Assembly: GCF_003254395.2 (NCBI RefSeq)
Contig: NC_037651.1
Span: 10,219,001 to 10,283,000 of the forward strand
DNA length: 64,000 nucleotides
DNA from: Apis mellifera
Taxonomy: Eukaryota > Arthropoda > Insecta > Hymenoptera > Apidae
Direction: 5' to 3'
The position numbers were made by a program, and so were the translations under genes. The notes under the pieces are model-generated. The model saw nothing but the letters and a program-made list of their open reading frames with translations, was not told the DNA's origin and ran no database searches. Positions 35,042-48,240 of this stretch are shown here, in pieces. Position 1 is the first letter of the stretch; each line of letters starts with the position of its first letter.

Positions 35042-36318
35042 GTTCGATTTTAATTTTCGAATTTATTTCGATTTGACTTTAGCAAGAGTTGTTGGGAAAT
35101 GTGGTGTTCCGACAGATGGAAGGGATGCGCGCGGTTCGTCTTATACGCTTTGCGAGACTTTTTGTATTCTTGAATCCTCGCGGAAGTTAGCTGTAAAATC
35201 GGCTTATCCGCGAGTTCTCTCCGCAAAGAATCTTACCGGGGGAAAATTACGCCCCGGCCGGCACGCGGTTGACCCTTACGCTCCGCTCACCCCACCCCCT
35301 CCGCTTTCCACTTTCGTTCGAGGAATCCTCGCGTTCTTATCTTAACAGCCCATCTTCTACCACTACTGCTGTCTCGGCTACCCGTTTTGCGCTTTTCTTC
35401 CCCCCCTTCTTCTTACCTTCTTTGGATTTCGCCTTCCCCGAGTCTTTCTCTCGATCGCCGGGGGGAAGTTTATCGTAGACTTAAACCGCACTCCTCCCTT
35501 CCCACTGCAACAACTGCGAATCGTGGAGCGGGCCGCCCGCTATTTCCACTTTGTCGACGATAAAACAACTCCCTCTCCGGTGTTTATCTCGCTATTTTCT
35601 CCGTGTCTACCTCTGTCATCGATTAGATCCTCCTAATCGTCCTTTCAACCTTACATTACGCCGTAAACCGTACAATTACACGCACCTGCTATCCTTACTT
35701 GGAGAGGGATCGTCCGAACTTTAATTTCGATAATTGAAAAGGAAATTTTAGAGGATGGAGGGAAAGAGAATATGTGTCTTCTCTCTTTTTTCTCTCTCTC
35801 CCTCCCCGCGTGTAATTTAGATAACATAGATATAGGAATGTTTAATCAGAGGTTGTGGAGCAAGGAATAAGGAAGGTTCGTTTCCTTCTCGTCTCGATTC
35901 GCACCGTCTTCGAGCCAATCTTTCTCCCTTTTCCGAACCCGCGTTTCCAGCCTTCGGTTGTTGGGAGTTTCCACAAACTGGAAACTCGAATGCGAATTAA
36001 GTGGCAACTTTGCTCCCAACGTTTCCGTTATACCTCGGAGAACTGGGACGTCAATGGGGAACCGTGGACGACTCGAGTCACGTACTCGAACTAATTGCAG
36101 TTTTGTAAGGGAGAAGAGAAATTTCGTCGTACGTACAGCGCGAGATCCGAATCGAATCTCCAAATCCTCCCTTTCGAAATCGCGAACGGCGATCTTTTTC
36201 CAAAACTCCACCTCTCCTTCGTTCATCGGACGTCCTGGTCCTCGGGTCAGCGGGCAAGTGGAAGATCAACAAGATCCCTATTTTACCCTGACTAAATTTT
36301 TTCGAGGAAACCGATCTT

Positions 36319-36363
36319 GCACGCACGCGAGCGCATACACGCGCGCGCGTATACACACACACA
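36319..36363. repeat. Alternating CG/CA/TA run, potential Z-DNA
   Basis: Words such as CGCGCGCGCG followed by TATACACACACACA, with a more degenerate left half. Confidence 0.6.
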
Positions 36364-37802
36364 TCCTTTCAGAGACGATCTCGTCGAGATTATCTTTCCG
36401 GTAAGTTTAATTACTTCGCTTCGGCAGAGAGACGTTATCCAATTTCGAGACGAGCCGCAGAAATTACGCGAAAAAGCGCGTTTCGAAACCGAACTATCAC
36501 GAGAAATCTAATTTATTTACCGGGAACGAATCGAAATATCTGCTTTCGATCGATTTGTCGTCGACTGATAATTCGAATAAGCGATTCGATATACATATAT
36601 ATACGTATATATTTAGTTGGAAGAGGAATCGATCGATAGCCGTTTCCCGTTTCCCGATGATATTTTCCCACGAATACACGCGAGCAACAAACGCGTATTC
36701 GTAACGTACGCGATCAAGTTTATTAAAGGAGGGGAATCGTTGGATCGTGGAACGAATCCCGGAGGAAATTGGGTGGCGGGGACCCTTGCTCGAGTACCGT
36801 AACAATCGAACTCTCTTTAACTCTCTCTCTCGTCGAAGAAGAAAATCTTTCGTAGTGGCCACTCGAGAGTTGCGTCGTCTCTTCTTCTTCCACGAACGTA
36901 AAACTCTCCGGTTTAATTGGGGAAACGTGACGGTTGGATAATGAGGGGGCGAACCGAGAGAGGGGGAAGAAGGATCTCGGTTCCTTCGGCCTTTTTCCAA
37001 TTGTGTTCCACGTTCGTGCGATCTCCAACGGATCGATACGATTCATTACGCGCGAAACAAACGGCAACCGGAATAATTTCTTGATCGATCTCGAGGACGG
37101 GACAGAGCGGGACAGCGCTGTCCCCATCGACGAAGAAAAGGGGTGAGGAGAGGAAGAAGGGGGGAAAGTGTAGCTTTTACGCGTTTTATCCCACATGGCG
37201 CGGCGTACGTCCCGTGATAAACGATCGGCCCGAATCCAGCCTCTCGCTTCTCTTCCCTCGCGAGCCAATCTCGCGGAGGGATTCTCCTGATGGGGGACGG
37301 CTCGCGAGGACGCTCAGGCGCAGATTAAAATATAGATTTTATTGTTTTCCGGATGTGTCGCACGCGCTCACCTACGATTTATACGGTCGTTACTCACCCG
37401 AGTCGTTCCCCCGAATCACATATGTATAATAATTCATCTCCGATGCGCGTTTTATGAGATTTTCTATTAGAAATGCGAACGCTTCGACATCGATGGCAAA
37501 TCGCGCGCGGTGGTCGATCGCTCTTCCCACGATTCGCAAACGAGATGGCCAATAACGACGCGAGGGGGGAGAGGGGGGAGGTTTTTTATCGCTTTTTAAA
37601 AATGTACGATCGCGCGTCGAACTTCCCAAAAATTATCGCCGATTCCCCTCCCTCGCGCGACAAAGATCGACGACGTATGAACGCGAGCGGACAAACGGTG
37701 TCGAGGAGAAATCCAACTCCCGCGTCCACTTGTGGTTAGCTAAACCCAATTAACAAGTTCCGCGAGAAGTAGGTTAGTTTGTATCGACGAATTTGCCGGG
37801 AA

Positions 37803-37830
37803 CGCGCGCGCGTGTGTGTGTGTGTGTGCG
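37803..37830. repeat. (CG)n(TG)n microsatellite
   Basis: About four CG units pass into about nine TG units: alternating purine-pyrimidine, potential Z-DNA. Confidence 0.9.
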
Positions 37831-40217
37831 TTTGTTCCACCGATCCTCGCTCGGATTTACTCCGAACCGCTCCGAAACCCTTACCTCTCTCTCTGCCCGC
37901 GTATTTCCGCCGCGTAAAACGGAATGAAAGGTAATCGGGATACGTGATCGAGAGCCGAGAACGCTTATTGCGTCTCTCTGCGGTTAACGGTATTAAAAAA
38001 AGTGAGGGAGAGAGAGAAATTGGAAAATCGATTTGCGTCGAAATAAAATGATTGAATCTCGAAGCTGGCGGGTTTCAGCTCGATTGCGTAGAATCGCGCG
38101 AGATATTGTGACGGCTCGTATCAGCAACGAACGGCTCGGTATGCGGACTAGGCTAACGCGAGGCACGGGAAAAGTTGGTGCACGCCACGCCACGTAAACC
38201 ACGTACGGAGAGGATCGCGTGCCGAAGGTTACACCCGCTTACCACGCTCTCTCCCAACAACTATCCATCCACCCACCCTCTCCTCCCTCCTTCTTTCCCC
38301 ACCCCGTTTCATCCTTTCGCTATCTCGCCGCTCCTCTCTCTCTCTCTCTCTCACTCTCACTCTATGGATCGCCCATATTTTTCCTTCTTTTTTCCCCCCT
38401 CCTCCCTCTTTTCTTTTACGTTCCGTCGTCGTTTAACCGTCGTTTCCTGCTTCTTCTATCGGCTGGCTCCGGTCTTACGGGCAATCCAACCGACGCTTTA
38501 TGAGAAAACGTTGAAGAGCTTCTTCGCTACCGGACGTGCCTCGTGGCTGTTATTACAACCAGAAACCGCAGCGACCGTGTCTTCCGACGCGATTAGGAAA
38601 CTCGGGGAAAATGCATCAATTTATGCGTACATAACGTGTATATATGTATATATATATATATATAGACGAGAGAAAATTGCGAGATACTCGTTTTCCGCAA
38701 TCTTGTCAAATTCTCTTTCTCCTTTTTTTGTTCCGATTTGGTTTCTCGGTCGTTTCCACCGTTTTCTCTTCGTCTCGAGGTTTCCCGGAAACGCGTTTCG
38801 AAGAAGGAAAGAGGAGCGAATTACCTCCTCTCCCGTTTCGAACACCAAAGTGGATTAGTCGGCGCGCACGAAGAAGTCGAAATGATCGCGACGCGATTTC
38901 CGCCGATCAAGTTGGACAAACTTTTCCTCGGTTTGCTCGGCTAAAAGTCCTCGCGCGAGAGAGAGAGAGAGAGAGAGAATCCGGGGCCGAGAGAAACAGG
39001 GATCGGTCTTTCTGACAATTACCCTAAGAGGATTACGCGCGACGTATTACCGTGGCCGGCCAGCGTACACACGCGTGTATTTTGAACGAAGCTACGCGTC
39101 GTCGTAGCGCAATTCGCGACAACGAATAGAGGAAACTATAACCGAGGAGAGAGAGCCGGCTTTCCGTTCATTCCGAATTCTGTCACTTTTAAGCGGATTT
39201 TCGTGTTCACCCCGTGTTCGCGATGTCGTTTCGTTCGACGTTTCGCGGCGGAAGGGCGGGAACACGGCCCTTTGACTGTCGAGGAAATATTATTTCTTCG
39301 TCCCGTATTTTCCTTTTTCGCTCCCTTTGCGGCGAAAATTATTAACCCCGACTGGGAAAACTGGTGGCTGGAATCCGAACCGGACCGTCCGTATTGTCCG
39401 TGGGCGCAAAATAGCGTGTACGAGTCGGTAACGGTTGAAGGCACCGGTGCTTCCAGATCCAGTCGGCGAACCAACAGCGACCTCGAAAACCCAACAACTC
39501 TCTTAACCACCAGAGAGAGAGAGAGAGAGAAAGAGAGAGAGCTGTTATTAATTATTGTCTACTTTAGGGGATTGGAGTCTGCTCGCTTTCCCCGCGGCGG
39601 CCGTCTGATAAATGTCAGAACAGACGGATACGACTTGCTGCTTTCTCGTTCGCTCAAAGAGTGTTGGACGCAACACTGTCGTTATCGACCGAGTAACCGA
39701 TCTCTCTGAAACGATCTTCCCTCCGTTTTCGTCCTTTCTCTCTCTCTCTCTCTCTCGTCGAATCGAGACAAATTCGCGAGAACGATTATTATTCGGAAAC
39801 GATGCCCGCCCGATTCGAGCGGTTTCGAGCGAAACCGGGGCGGGAAAACAAGAAGTCGCGAATCGTTAGCTGTAACGATAACGACCGTCCAATTGGCAAT
39901 TTTTGCTCGGTTGAACGGAACACTAGTTGCTAGGAGCTTAAAAATGATACCGCGCCCCCGTTAAGACGTTCGGTAACGTCCTCCCCGTTCCACCACCCAG
40001 CGCGAAAACAACGTTCAAGCTATCGTCCAAGTTGGACCTGCACCGTTCCACGGGCAAGGGAGGAGGAGGAGGAGAAGCGGGTGTTACACCGGTGTTGGCA
40101 GAGGATCGAGACGAGAGTGCGGGGGCAAGTAACGTCGTTGTTGCCAGTAGCATTTGTAAACTAGGTTTTGATAGCGGTAGGAAATAGCGTGGAGGAGCGG
40201 TTGAAAGTTTCGCGTGC

Positions 40218-40318
40218 TTCTTTTCCTTCTTCTTTCTCGTCTATTTTTTTTTTTTTTCTCTTTTTTTCCCTCCCTTCTTTTTGTTTCCTTCCTCCTCTCT
40301 CTCTCTCTCTCTATCTCT
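40218..40318. repeat. Pyrimidine-dominated tract
   Basis: About 100 nt nearly free of purines, with poly-T, TCCC and a terminal (CT)n run. It explains the Phe/Leu/Ser-rich short frame across it. Confidence 0.8.
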
Positions 40319-41219
40319 AACCATCGTCTTATTTCTTTCTCTTCACGAGCAAGTCGGCTTTACTTTCGCGCACGAATTCAACGAAATTTACCCTTGAGTC
40401 TGACCAACGAGAAAATAACCGACGCTCCGTAAGTCTGTTTCGAAATATCCAACTACCGCTCCCTCCTCCCTCCACCCTCCCCCTTTCCTGTTTGTTATTT
40501 CATTCTTATCTTTCATCTTCCACTCGCCAGAACGCAATTGCATCTTTTTCTCATATCCTTTTCTCGCGTTAATAGCGATCCCCGCCGAGCCTTCCCCCCT
40601 CCTCATAGCCGTGGAATAAAAGTTTGCTCGTTCGAGTTCTTGATTCGAACATTTTTCTGGTCCTCCAACAATCCCGGCCGGTAAAACTTTTGCGAGAAAC
40701 TTTTTAGGCGAGGGATCGGATAGAACCTCTGATAGAAATAAGATCGATGTCGGTACGTTTCTGGACAACGGTCGTTGGATCTCTCTCTCTCTCGTATCGA
40801 TTCCGTATCGTCGAAGATACAGGTCGATTATTTTTCCGACCCGTGTTCACCGGATCGGTCGAGGCAAACTAACCAACTCCTCCTAGGAACAAAACTTTTT
40901 ACGCGCCCACTTTCCAAGAGATTCGTTAAACGGCGGCTCGTCTCGGTGGCGAAACGAGGGAAAAGCTCGCGCGTCCGCCATTTGGCGGATATCCAATCGG
41001 GTAAAGCCGCAAAGTCGGTTAGCGGTGCGCGCGATTGTCGAACGGGCGTCGTCGTATCCGCGTCGTTGGTTAAAAAGTCCTCCCCTTCGTGGAGGATCGG
41101 TCGAGTTGGAAGCAGGAAGGGAGGGAAACTCGAAGCGAAAGCTCGTAAAAACAGTCGTGTCGGTTGTGGTTGTTGAATCGGCGCAGCCCCTGATTCGGCG
41201 GGAATGCGATGTTCAGCTC

Positions 41220-41243
41220 GGTGGTGGTGGTGGTGGTGGTGGC
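41220..41243. repeat. (GGT)n trinucleotide run
   Basis: About eight GGT units. Frames across it read poly-Gly or poly-Val on + and poly-His/Pro on -. Confidence 0.9.
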
Positions 41244-42243
41244 AACTTGTTTGCCGAAATCCGGCTACGTGAGATTCGTTGCGAAGTCGAAGTCGGAAGA
41301 GGGTCTTGTGCTCTGTTTGCAAAGGCAAAGGTTGATGCACGGGAGAGGTTGGAATTTACCGAAGGTTCCACACCGAGAGAACGTTGCCTTTCCGTAACCA
41401 CGGCTGACACTCGAGAATGCCTTGAAATACTAGTCTTCTTGTTTCTTGTCACTCTCTCTCTCTCTCTTCCCCTTCCCCTCTCTGCCGTCTTCTCTTATCA
41501 CTTTACTCGGGCCCCAAGGGATCCTCCTCTCCTCCCTATTGTACATTCTTCGTCGATATACCAATTTTCGAGGGACGAGTTCAGAAAGGAAGGAAAAGCA
41601 CGAGAGTCGGCGCGAGAGTGACCCCTTCCTTTTTCGAAGTTGGTGCAGAAAAGGAAAGCATGGAAAGGGGCGCTATTGGATATATTTATTACATCTCTTT
41701 GTTCGACTCGTAAGGAAATTATTCTCGATCCCAAATGCGTTGGGTTTTCGAAATATTCTTATTCTTCGCGAGGACGATTAGAACGGGGGATGGAAGCGAG
41801 TAAGCAGGGAAGGAAAGCAGAAATGGGTAAATATGGCGGGTCGCGGCTGACGCATTTAGAAAGGGAGGGAGGAATACGTATCGCTTCTCTTGCCGCTTCT
41901 CCACCGACAGATTGCTCTTTCGCCACGAAAGTTGGCGAGCTGCGGCGGACTATTCTTCCCCAAGTAACTCCGGGATAATCTGGAAATCGCGACGCGCGGT
42001 CTTGGAAACTCGTATAATCGGATAAAAACGAAAACCCGAATTAATCCGGCAGCTCGTGCGGGACGTGGCCGTACGTCTCTAGCCGCGCCACCGTTTCGTA
42101 GTAACCGAGTTCAACTTGCGAGCGGAAGTGGCGTCACATATCCGGCTTCTACGAACCAACTTCGTCTTCCTCGTATATACTCTCGCCCGTCCCCCCTCCT
42201 CTCCGCCCACCGACCTCCACCCGCTACGTACTTCAACCTTTAT

Positions 42244-42270
42244 CCGCCCGCCCGTCCGTCCGTCCGTCCA
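42244..42270. repeat. (CCGT)n tetranucleotide run
   Basis: CCGC/CCGT units, five to six copies, within a pyrimidine-rich context. Confidence 0.85.
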
Positions 42271-43043
42271 TCCTCTCCTACTCCGCTCTCCGAATCTCAC
42301 CAACGCAATTATCAACCGCGGAAACGAGGAGAACGTAACGCAATGATTCGCCATTCCTTCCTTCCTTCCTTCCTGCCTTCGATCCGCCATTCTCATAGGT
42401 GTTCACCGACTTCTCGCCCAATTTTTATATCGGTCGTTAAATTTCAGTTGCGTCGCGGGGGGGTGAGAGGGGTAGGGATACGGTTGGCCACGAATTTGCC
42501 CCGTTAAATCCACGCAACGAGTTTGCGCTATCGATTTTTATTAGACCGTCCGCGTTTAAATTCCGACTCGTCACATTGACGCCCATTTCCTTTCCCATTT
42601 ATAAAAAGCTCGACACGACGACTCGTCCAAGCTTGAATTTCGATAATTGGTCACAGATGAAAGCTGCGGGCTTTCGTTTACCGATTGTCTTTCGTTATTC
42701 GCAGGAGCGGGCACGAGTTCAGGGACCTTTGGGGAAGCGACCGGCCCCTTCCCCTCCTCGTTCCATACGTTTTTCATCATATACCAAAAATATGGTATAA
42801 AGCGAAGGGAAAGAGAGAGAGAGAGAATTATCGTTGAAAAGCAAGCTTGGATATATTTGCGTTTAGTCATCGACTCCCCCGATTAACCCGATTAGAGCGG
42901 AGGTAACGAGCGCCTCGGGTTATAAAAGTAAAAATCGATGGTTATTTGGACGTTGGAGTGCGATAATCGAAAGGGAGCGGAGGTAAAAGCGGGCGACCAA
43001 ACAGGATCCGGGAGGAGGAAAACGGACAATAGGCCTGCCAGCG

Positions 43044-43229
43044 ATGAAACTGCAGATCGGCTCGACGATGCGAGCTCTGGCCAAACCGCACTGCAATAAT
43101 GCACCGCGTTTCACCGTAACAATTATATGCCTACTGATTTCGTATGTAGAATTCCCCGCGTATCACGCGTGCAGACCGTGCCGTCGAATATCGTGCCGGG
43201 CCCGGCCCCCCCGGTTCGTGGCGACGTAG
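43044..43229 (+). CDS. Short ORF with a signal-peptide-like start; doubtful
   Basis: The frame has 61 codons. From the second ATG (43068) it shows a basic, polar N-terminus (MRALAKPHCNN), a hydrophobic core TVTIICLLISYV and a small-residue end EFPAYHA, followed by a short Cys/Arg-rich tail (CRPCRRISC). This is the layout of a signal peptide plus a tiny secreted tail, or of an alternative first exon. A GTATGT donor-like word occurs inside the hydrophobic part, while no strong donor occurs near the end. The surrounding sequence is low in simple repeats. I know no matching family, and the region may be non-coding. Confidence 0.12.
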   Translation: MKLQIGSTMRALAKPHCNNAPRFTVTIICLLISYVEFPAYHACRPCRRISCRARPPRFVAT

Positions 43230-43998
43230 CGCGTAATTAGCACGCACCGTGTACCTTTTGGTCACGAATTGGAACGAAAACGAGAGAGAAATCGGTGCGC
43301 GGGCTCCGGAATGGAAATGATTCGTCGAGGAACGAGAGACGCCGTAGCTCGCTCGTACGACTAACGTAACGACCTCCCCCCCCCCGCGCTCGTACGCGTT
43401 TACTCACCACCGAGGAGAAAGCCGACTGCTTTTGTGGCGTGGAATATTAGTCCATTAATGCCGGCCATTGTGCTCGCCGCCCGAGTTGCGGCCGACAATA
43501 CGTCAACGCTTTGAACCGGCCACAATACGGCAATAATCGAGCTTCCTCCTGCTCTCCGTCTTTGCGAGTCCACCCCCGCATGCACGCGCACGCACGCGTG
43601 CCGAGGGACGAGAGAAGCCACGACGGATCAACCGAACCCGCAAACTATCTCGCTCGACGCCACCTTTCTCTTCGCTTCTATCCTCTCCCTCGCGCGATAC
43701 AACCGTTGCAAATATCTACAACCTTCTTCGCCCGTTCATGCATCGCCGTCTCCCCCGTCTAGTTTGCATTCGTCGGTCATTCGTGCTTCGCTCCTCGAGA
43801 GAGAGAAGAGAAGGCCACTTTTCTTACGACCAGGCTCGTTAATACCTCTCGAATTAATTTCCTAAAAGTCCTCCCTCGTTTCATTTTCTTTCCTCACGAA
43901 AGGAAAGATTCGCGATCTACGAGAGAACGGTCGACGAGGGTAATGGCGGCGAACGTGGTAGTCGATAGTAGTAAGATCGCGGTTGGTAATAACGACGC

Positions 43999-44059
43999 TG
44001 GTGGTGGTGGTGGTGGTGGTGGTGGTAGTAGTAGTGACGACGAAGACGGCGGCGGCGGT
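43999..44059. repeat. (GGT)n(AGT)n ... (GGC)n trinucleotide cluster
   Basis: About nine GGT units and three AGT/TAG units are followed, after a short spacer, by four GGC units. Apparent poly-Thr and poly-Pro frames on the minus strand derive from it. Confidence 0.9.
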
Positions 44060-47000
44060 GGGGAAGGGGGAAAGCGGTAGGGTGCGAGGCCAAGCAAGAG
44101 AACCGCCCTCATAAATATTCACGATGAAATCTACCCCTCGATAATAACGGGCCCCGAAATATACGCGCGAGCCACGATATCCGATAAGAGAAGCGCGGAG
44201 GCTGGCGAATCGACGAGTGCGAATCTTGGACGACGGTGTATCGAGTGCCAACTAGGGATCGTCTCGCGATTTCCACCAATTACGAGACGTCCCACGTTCG
44301 AAATTTCGCCGATTAACAAAAGTTTGGCCGCCTTCCCACCATCGTCGCACCATCGTTCCATCCATTCTCTCGTTTCGTACTCCTCCCTCCTCTTTCCTTC
44401 TCTTTTCATTCCTCCGGCAAACTGTGCTTCTCGACTCGGCTAAGCTTGGCAACGGGCGGAATAAGAAATTGGCGGCGTATCCAGCCGGGAAATCGGCTGG
44501 GTCTCGTCAAAGTTCGAGTCTGTAGGAGAAAATCGAAGTTGCACTTATAAATAAAAGGTAAGAGGCAAGGGGCGGAAAGGGGTTGGATCCCTTGAAGGGG
44601 GGGAGGTTCGGTTTCCTGCTGTCGCCTTTGTGCTCGTCATCCTGATTCGATTCCTTCGTTCTCTCGTAGGAAACGGACCGCGGATAAAAATCGCCTTTGA
44701 AGGGATATCGGAGGAAACGTTACCCCTTCTCCGGCTAGCCGTTCACGTTGAGCCGCTATTCCTACCCTTTAACGTGAAATTCCGAACCTTCGCGACTCGA
44801 ACAACGCTTCCAAGTTTCGGCCAAGGGGAAACAAGCAGAAGAGGACGCTACAAATTATATACGCGAAATCGATCTCGCTCGTCGAGCAATTGTTTGAGCT
44901 CGAAGCATTTCTCCCTTTCTTCTTTCTCCTTTCTCCTCCTTTTCGATACGCGTCCAAACCTTTTCGCGGACGAAACTTTCCTTTAATTTCTCTCGATCCG
45001 GAAAACACCGACCGATATAGATGTCTATTGCGATTACGCTGTTTAGAATAGACGGAGGTGTTTGAGAGGAGGATCTCCTGGCCTCCTCTAGGATTTCGCG
45101 CAAATATATTTTCCAACGGTTGAACGCGAATAATAAAAAATGGGATGGACGGATCCGCGGAGCTGATTGCGGAAGAGTTTGCGAAAGATGGAAAGGAAAA
45201 GGGAGAAAGGAAACTATAGCGCGCGTGGCAAAGAGATAGGGAAGGTGAAAAAAAAAAAGAAAAAAAAGGAAGAGAAACTGCGAGCGAGTTGAATGAAAAT
45301 GAACGAGATGCGCGCGATAAGCGAAAGCCGGTGACAACGGACCGGATGATTATATAGAAAATGTTCCGAGGTTCGAGGCGTTCCAGCCCGGGGGCTTTCG
45401 TCATCCCGTTTGTTTCACGTCGACGTATGGCCGCCCCGTTCTCTCTCGCCATTTCTCTCTATACTCGCCAGTTTTGTCCTTAAACCAAAGTTTCCCAACG
45501 TTGTCGACGAAACCTTCCTTTTTCTCTCTTCGACAACTCCTCGAGATGTTTTTCTAACGACGACTCATCGACGATTCCCCGGCTTTGGCAAACTGTCTGT
45601 TGGAGAAAAACGAAAACGCGTAGCAAAGCGACAAAGCGTGCGAATCCGCTCGCACACCCTGCGCACCAGACGACCCTCGCCAACTTACTTTTCCCAAACT
45701 TTTAGATTTACACGACTTTCGCACGAGTCGAGCGAACCTGTCCTCAAACTTGGCGAATATCTCGAATATCTCGGGTCGAAAAAACGGACGGAAATTTCTT
45801 CGATCGAGAAAATATTTCGAAGCCCGAGAAAAAGGGACATAGAGAGAGAGAGAGAGATACTGGAGTAGCTCGTATCGCTGGATGGAATCTCGGCCCGTTT
45901 TGTCGCAACGGGAGATCGAGCCGAGATCCGCGTGATTTCCATTTAATTTGGAAACCGATGGAAAAACGGGCCGGTTCCAGCGGAACGAGAAGAGAATGAC
46001 TGTCGCAACGTGCAACGGTCCCGAGTCACCCCTCGAAACCGAGCTTGCCTCCGGAATCCTCGCCGCGTATATACACACGAAAAACGATCCGCTTCCGTTC
46101 GCGGGAAGGGAGGATCGACAAAACGCGAAACAGACGGCGACAGTCGACGCTCGTTTTCTTGCCGGCCACACCTTTGCCAACTTGGTCGCATTACTGGCTC
46201 CCGATGAAACCACCGACTGGTAAATAACTCGACGTGTGCATAGTTATCGCGCGCTTCCCGCGAGGCGCGTTATTGCTATCGCTCCAGACTTTTTTATCGC
46301 TCGCGAGAGGAAACTATTCGATCCTCCCTCGATACGTTTTCTTTTCGTCCTTCGTTAAACCGCGGAAAATTATTCGGCGGCAACGCGATATAAATTTCGC
46401 CGTAGGATGGAAATTTAGAAAAAGTGGAGGGAAAAGTGGAGCGCGTAATATGAAATATACACGCGTACGTATTCTTCAACGTATCCGTTAACGAGTGTGT
46501 GTTACTCAACGGAACGGCTAATGATTTCAAGTCGTAAACGTGGTGTAACGGGTGGCAAAAAGGCAGAGTCGAGAGAGAGAGAACGGGTTCGAAACTTGGG
46601 AAATTGCTCGAAATCGTCGCATAAAAAGGAAAAATTTCCGAAAGTTCGCCGATCCGTAATTTAATCGACGCGCCGGTACACACGAGAAACGTTTGAAACG
46701 AAACACCGTGGCTCGATGTAACGCGTTTAACCTTTCTTTGGTCCGCCAATTTTATTCTCGAGTTGGAAACTTTGGATAAACAGTTTATCAGATTGCTTGG
46801 TCTACGCTCTCTCGGAGGCACAACGACGTTGCTCTCGGTCAATACGATGCCAAATAATACCAAAAGCAAGGGCAAAGTTGGAGTACACTTTGGTGCGCTA
46901 CGTCGAGATATCAGTTTACCGAGGTATCGCTTCCTCGAAACGGGACTCGAGAAAAACACTAATTTTCAATTATCCGAAAACGACGGAATACAAAAATTGT

Positions 47001-48150
47001 GGATTCTTAATTTAATCGGCTCGCGGAATTTCATCGTAAGACGAGAACGTTACAAAATTCGAAAAGACGCGCGAAAAGTGGGAAAAGAAGGTGGAGAAGG
47101 AGAGGTGGAGGAGGGAGGATCGATAAGTTTAGAGAGGTGGGGGACTGCGTTGGAGGTTACCGTAATTAGAACGGTAGGTGGAAGCGAGATCCGATTAAAA
47201 GGTTCGGTCGGAAGAGAATACGGTGGGATAAATCCAGTTTTTCGATTTATCATCGGCAGAGCGTATAGGCAATTCGTTCTCGGCGAACGTTCGCCTCGGC
47301 TCGAAGTTGTTCGAAACGTTTGATCGGCCCGCGACACCTATCTTCCCATCCCGGATATCGCGTTTAGAGGTGTCCGTCCCGAATGAATGGCGCGTGTATG
47401 TTTCCTCACGGAGATGGGTTCGTTGCTCAAGGGATGTTTCACACGAACGGTAGGGGTACGCGGGGACCGACGTTCATTTCATGGGCCGTCAGCTCGTATC
47501 AGTCCAATGGCGCAGGGTGTGATTTTTCCCAGGGAATTTCGGTCTGTTTAATAGAGATCCTATATCCGATACAGGTCGGTAGTTTCGTTGCTTCGCCTCC
47601 ATCTCCTCCTTCTTTCAGTTTCGTCCTTCCCCTTTTCCCCCTTTCGTTTCTCTCCTCCTTTCTTTTCTCTCTCTCTCTTTCCCCCTACTTTCTCCGATCA
47701 CGAGATAAAGGGTGGATAGGGATTTAAGGCAGGAGAGGGAACAAAATTGTTTTTCGATTGGCTTCGACGCTAATAGATATTGCGTATCGTCCATCACGAT
47801 CCAATAGCGGCATCGAAGGTTTAGCGATAGCAAGCTGCTGGCCCGTTCAAACATCTGCCGATGGTTCTTGCATCGCGTTGCTCCCTTTTCTTCTTTCTTC
47901 GCTCTCTCTTTCGATCGAGAATATCGAGATATTTTTTTCAAACGCGAAATTCGACTTTAGGTACGTTAGGAAAGTTAGGGAGGAGTAGCTACCTTCTTAC
48001 TTCTTACTTCGCTCGATTATCGCGTCGCGGCACGAAACGCAAGGGATGGCGAAAATCGTGGAACGCTCCTCGAGAAAGGTTTCTTATCTGTTCGCTGGCA
48101 TCTTTGCCGGAATTCGATCCGTGACGAGTCGAACGAGATCGATCCTCGTG

Positions 48151-48204
48151 GTCGTCGATGAACTCGTGACCCTACGTGTCGTCGATGAACTCGCGATCCC
48201 GTAG
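48151..48204. repeat. 27-bp tandem duplication
   Basis: GTCGTCGATGAACTCG occurs at 48151 and again at 48178, followed in each copy by a similar GA-CC-TA/GTAG segment. The period is 27 bp with a few substitutions in the second half; two copies. Confidence 0.75.
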
Positions 48205-48240
48205 GGATCGCCATCTCAATTATTATTTCGCGTTCACCGT

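Larger units (their letters stand above)
35039..41219. other. Intron-like or intergenic CpG-rich region, no supported gene
   Basis: The region holds alternating CG/CA at about 36319-36363, (GT)n at 37803-37830, (TC)n near 38336-38363, (TA)n near 38649-38664, (GA)n near 38957-38978 and 39513-39541, and a pyrimidine tract 40218-40318. The 168-codon + frame at 39203-39709 has a protein-like stretch around NPDWENWWLESEPDRPYCPW but the opposite strand is equally open and no splice sites frame it well. Confidence 0.4.
41244..48240. other. Intron-like or intergenic CpG-rich region, no firmly supported gene
   Basis: The block contains (CCGT)n near 42244-42270, TTCC near 42354-42376, (GGT)n and (GGC)n near 44000-44060, (GA)n near 45841-45857 and many long overlapping open frames on both strands (for example 45554-46213 and 46294-46959 on -, 46763-47323 on +). 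Their mutual overlap and lack of domains argue against genes. The short ORF at 43044-43229 is listed separately. Confidence 0.4.

Noticed and set aside
39203..39709. 168-codon + ORF with a Trp-rich stretch
   Set aside because: The opposite strand is open over 124 codons in the same place, the tail is a (GA)n repeat, and no exon boundaries are evident.
46294..47323. 221-codon - frame and 186-codon + frame overlapping around 46.8-47.3 kb
   Set aside because: They are mutually overlapping shadows. The - frame contains a hydrophobic stretch (LPLLLVLFGIVL) but it lies internally, far from its start, and neither frame shows a domain.
47383..47727. 114-codon + ORF with a Gly-rich, mixed N-terminal part
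   Set aside because: The first about 65 codons look protein-like, but the rest is Pro/Ser/Phe/Leu repeat and no known motif or strong donor is present.
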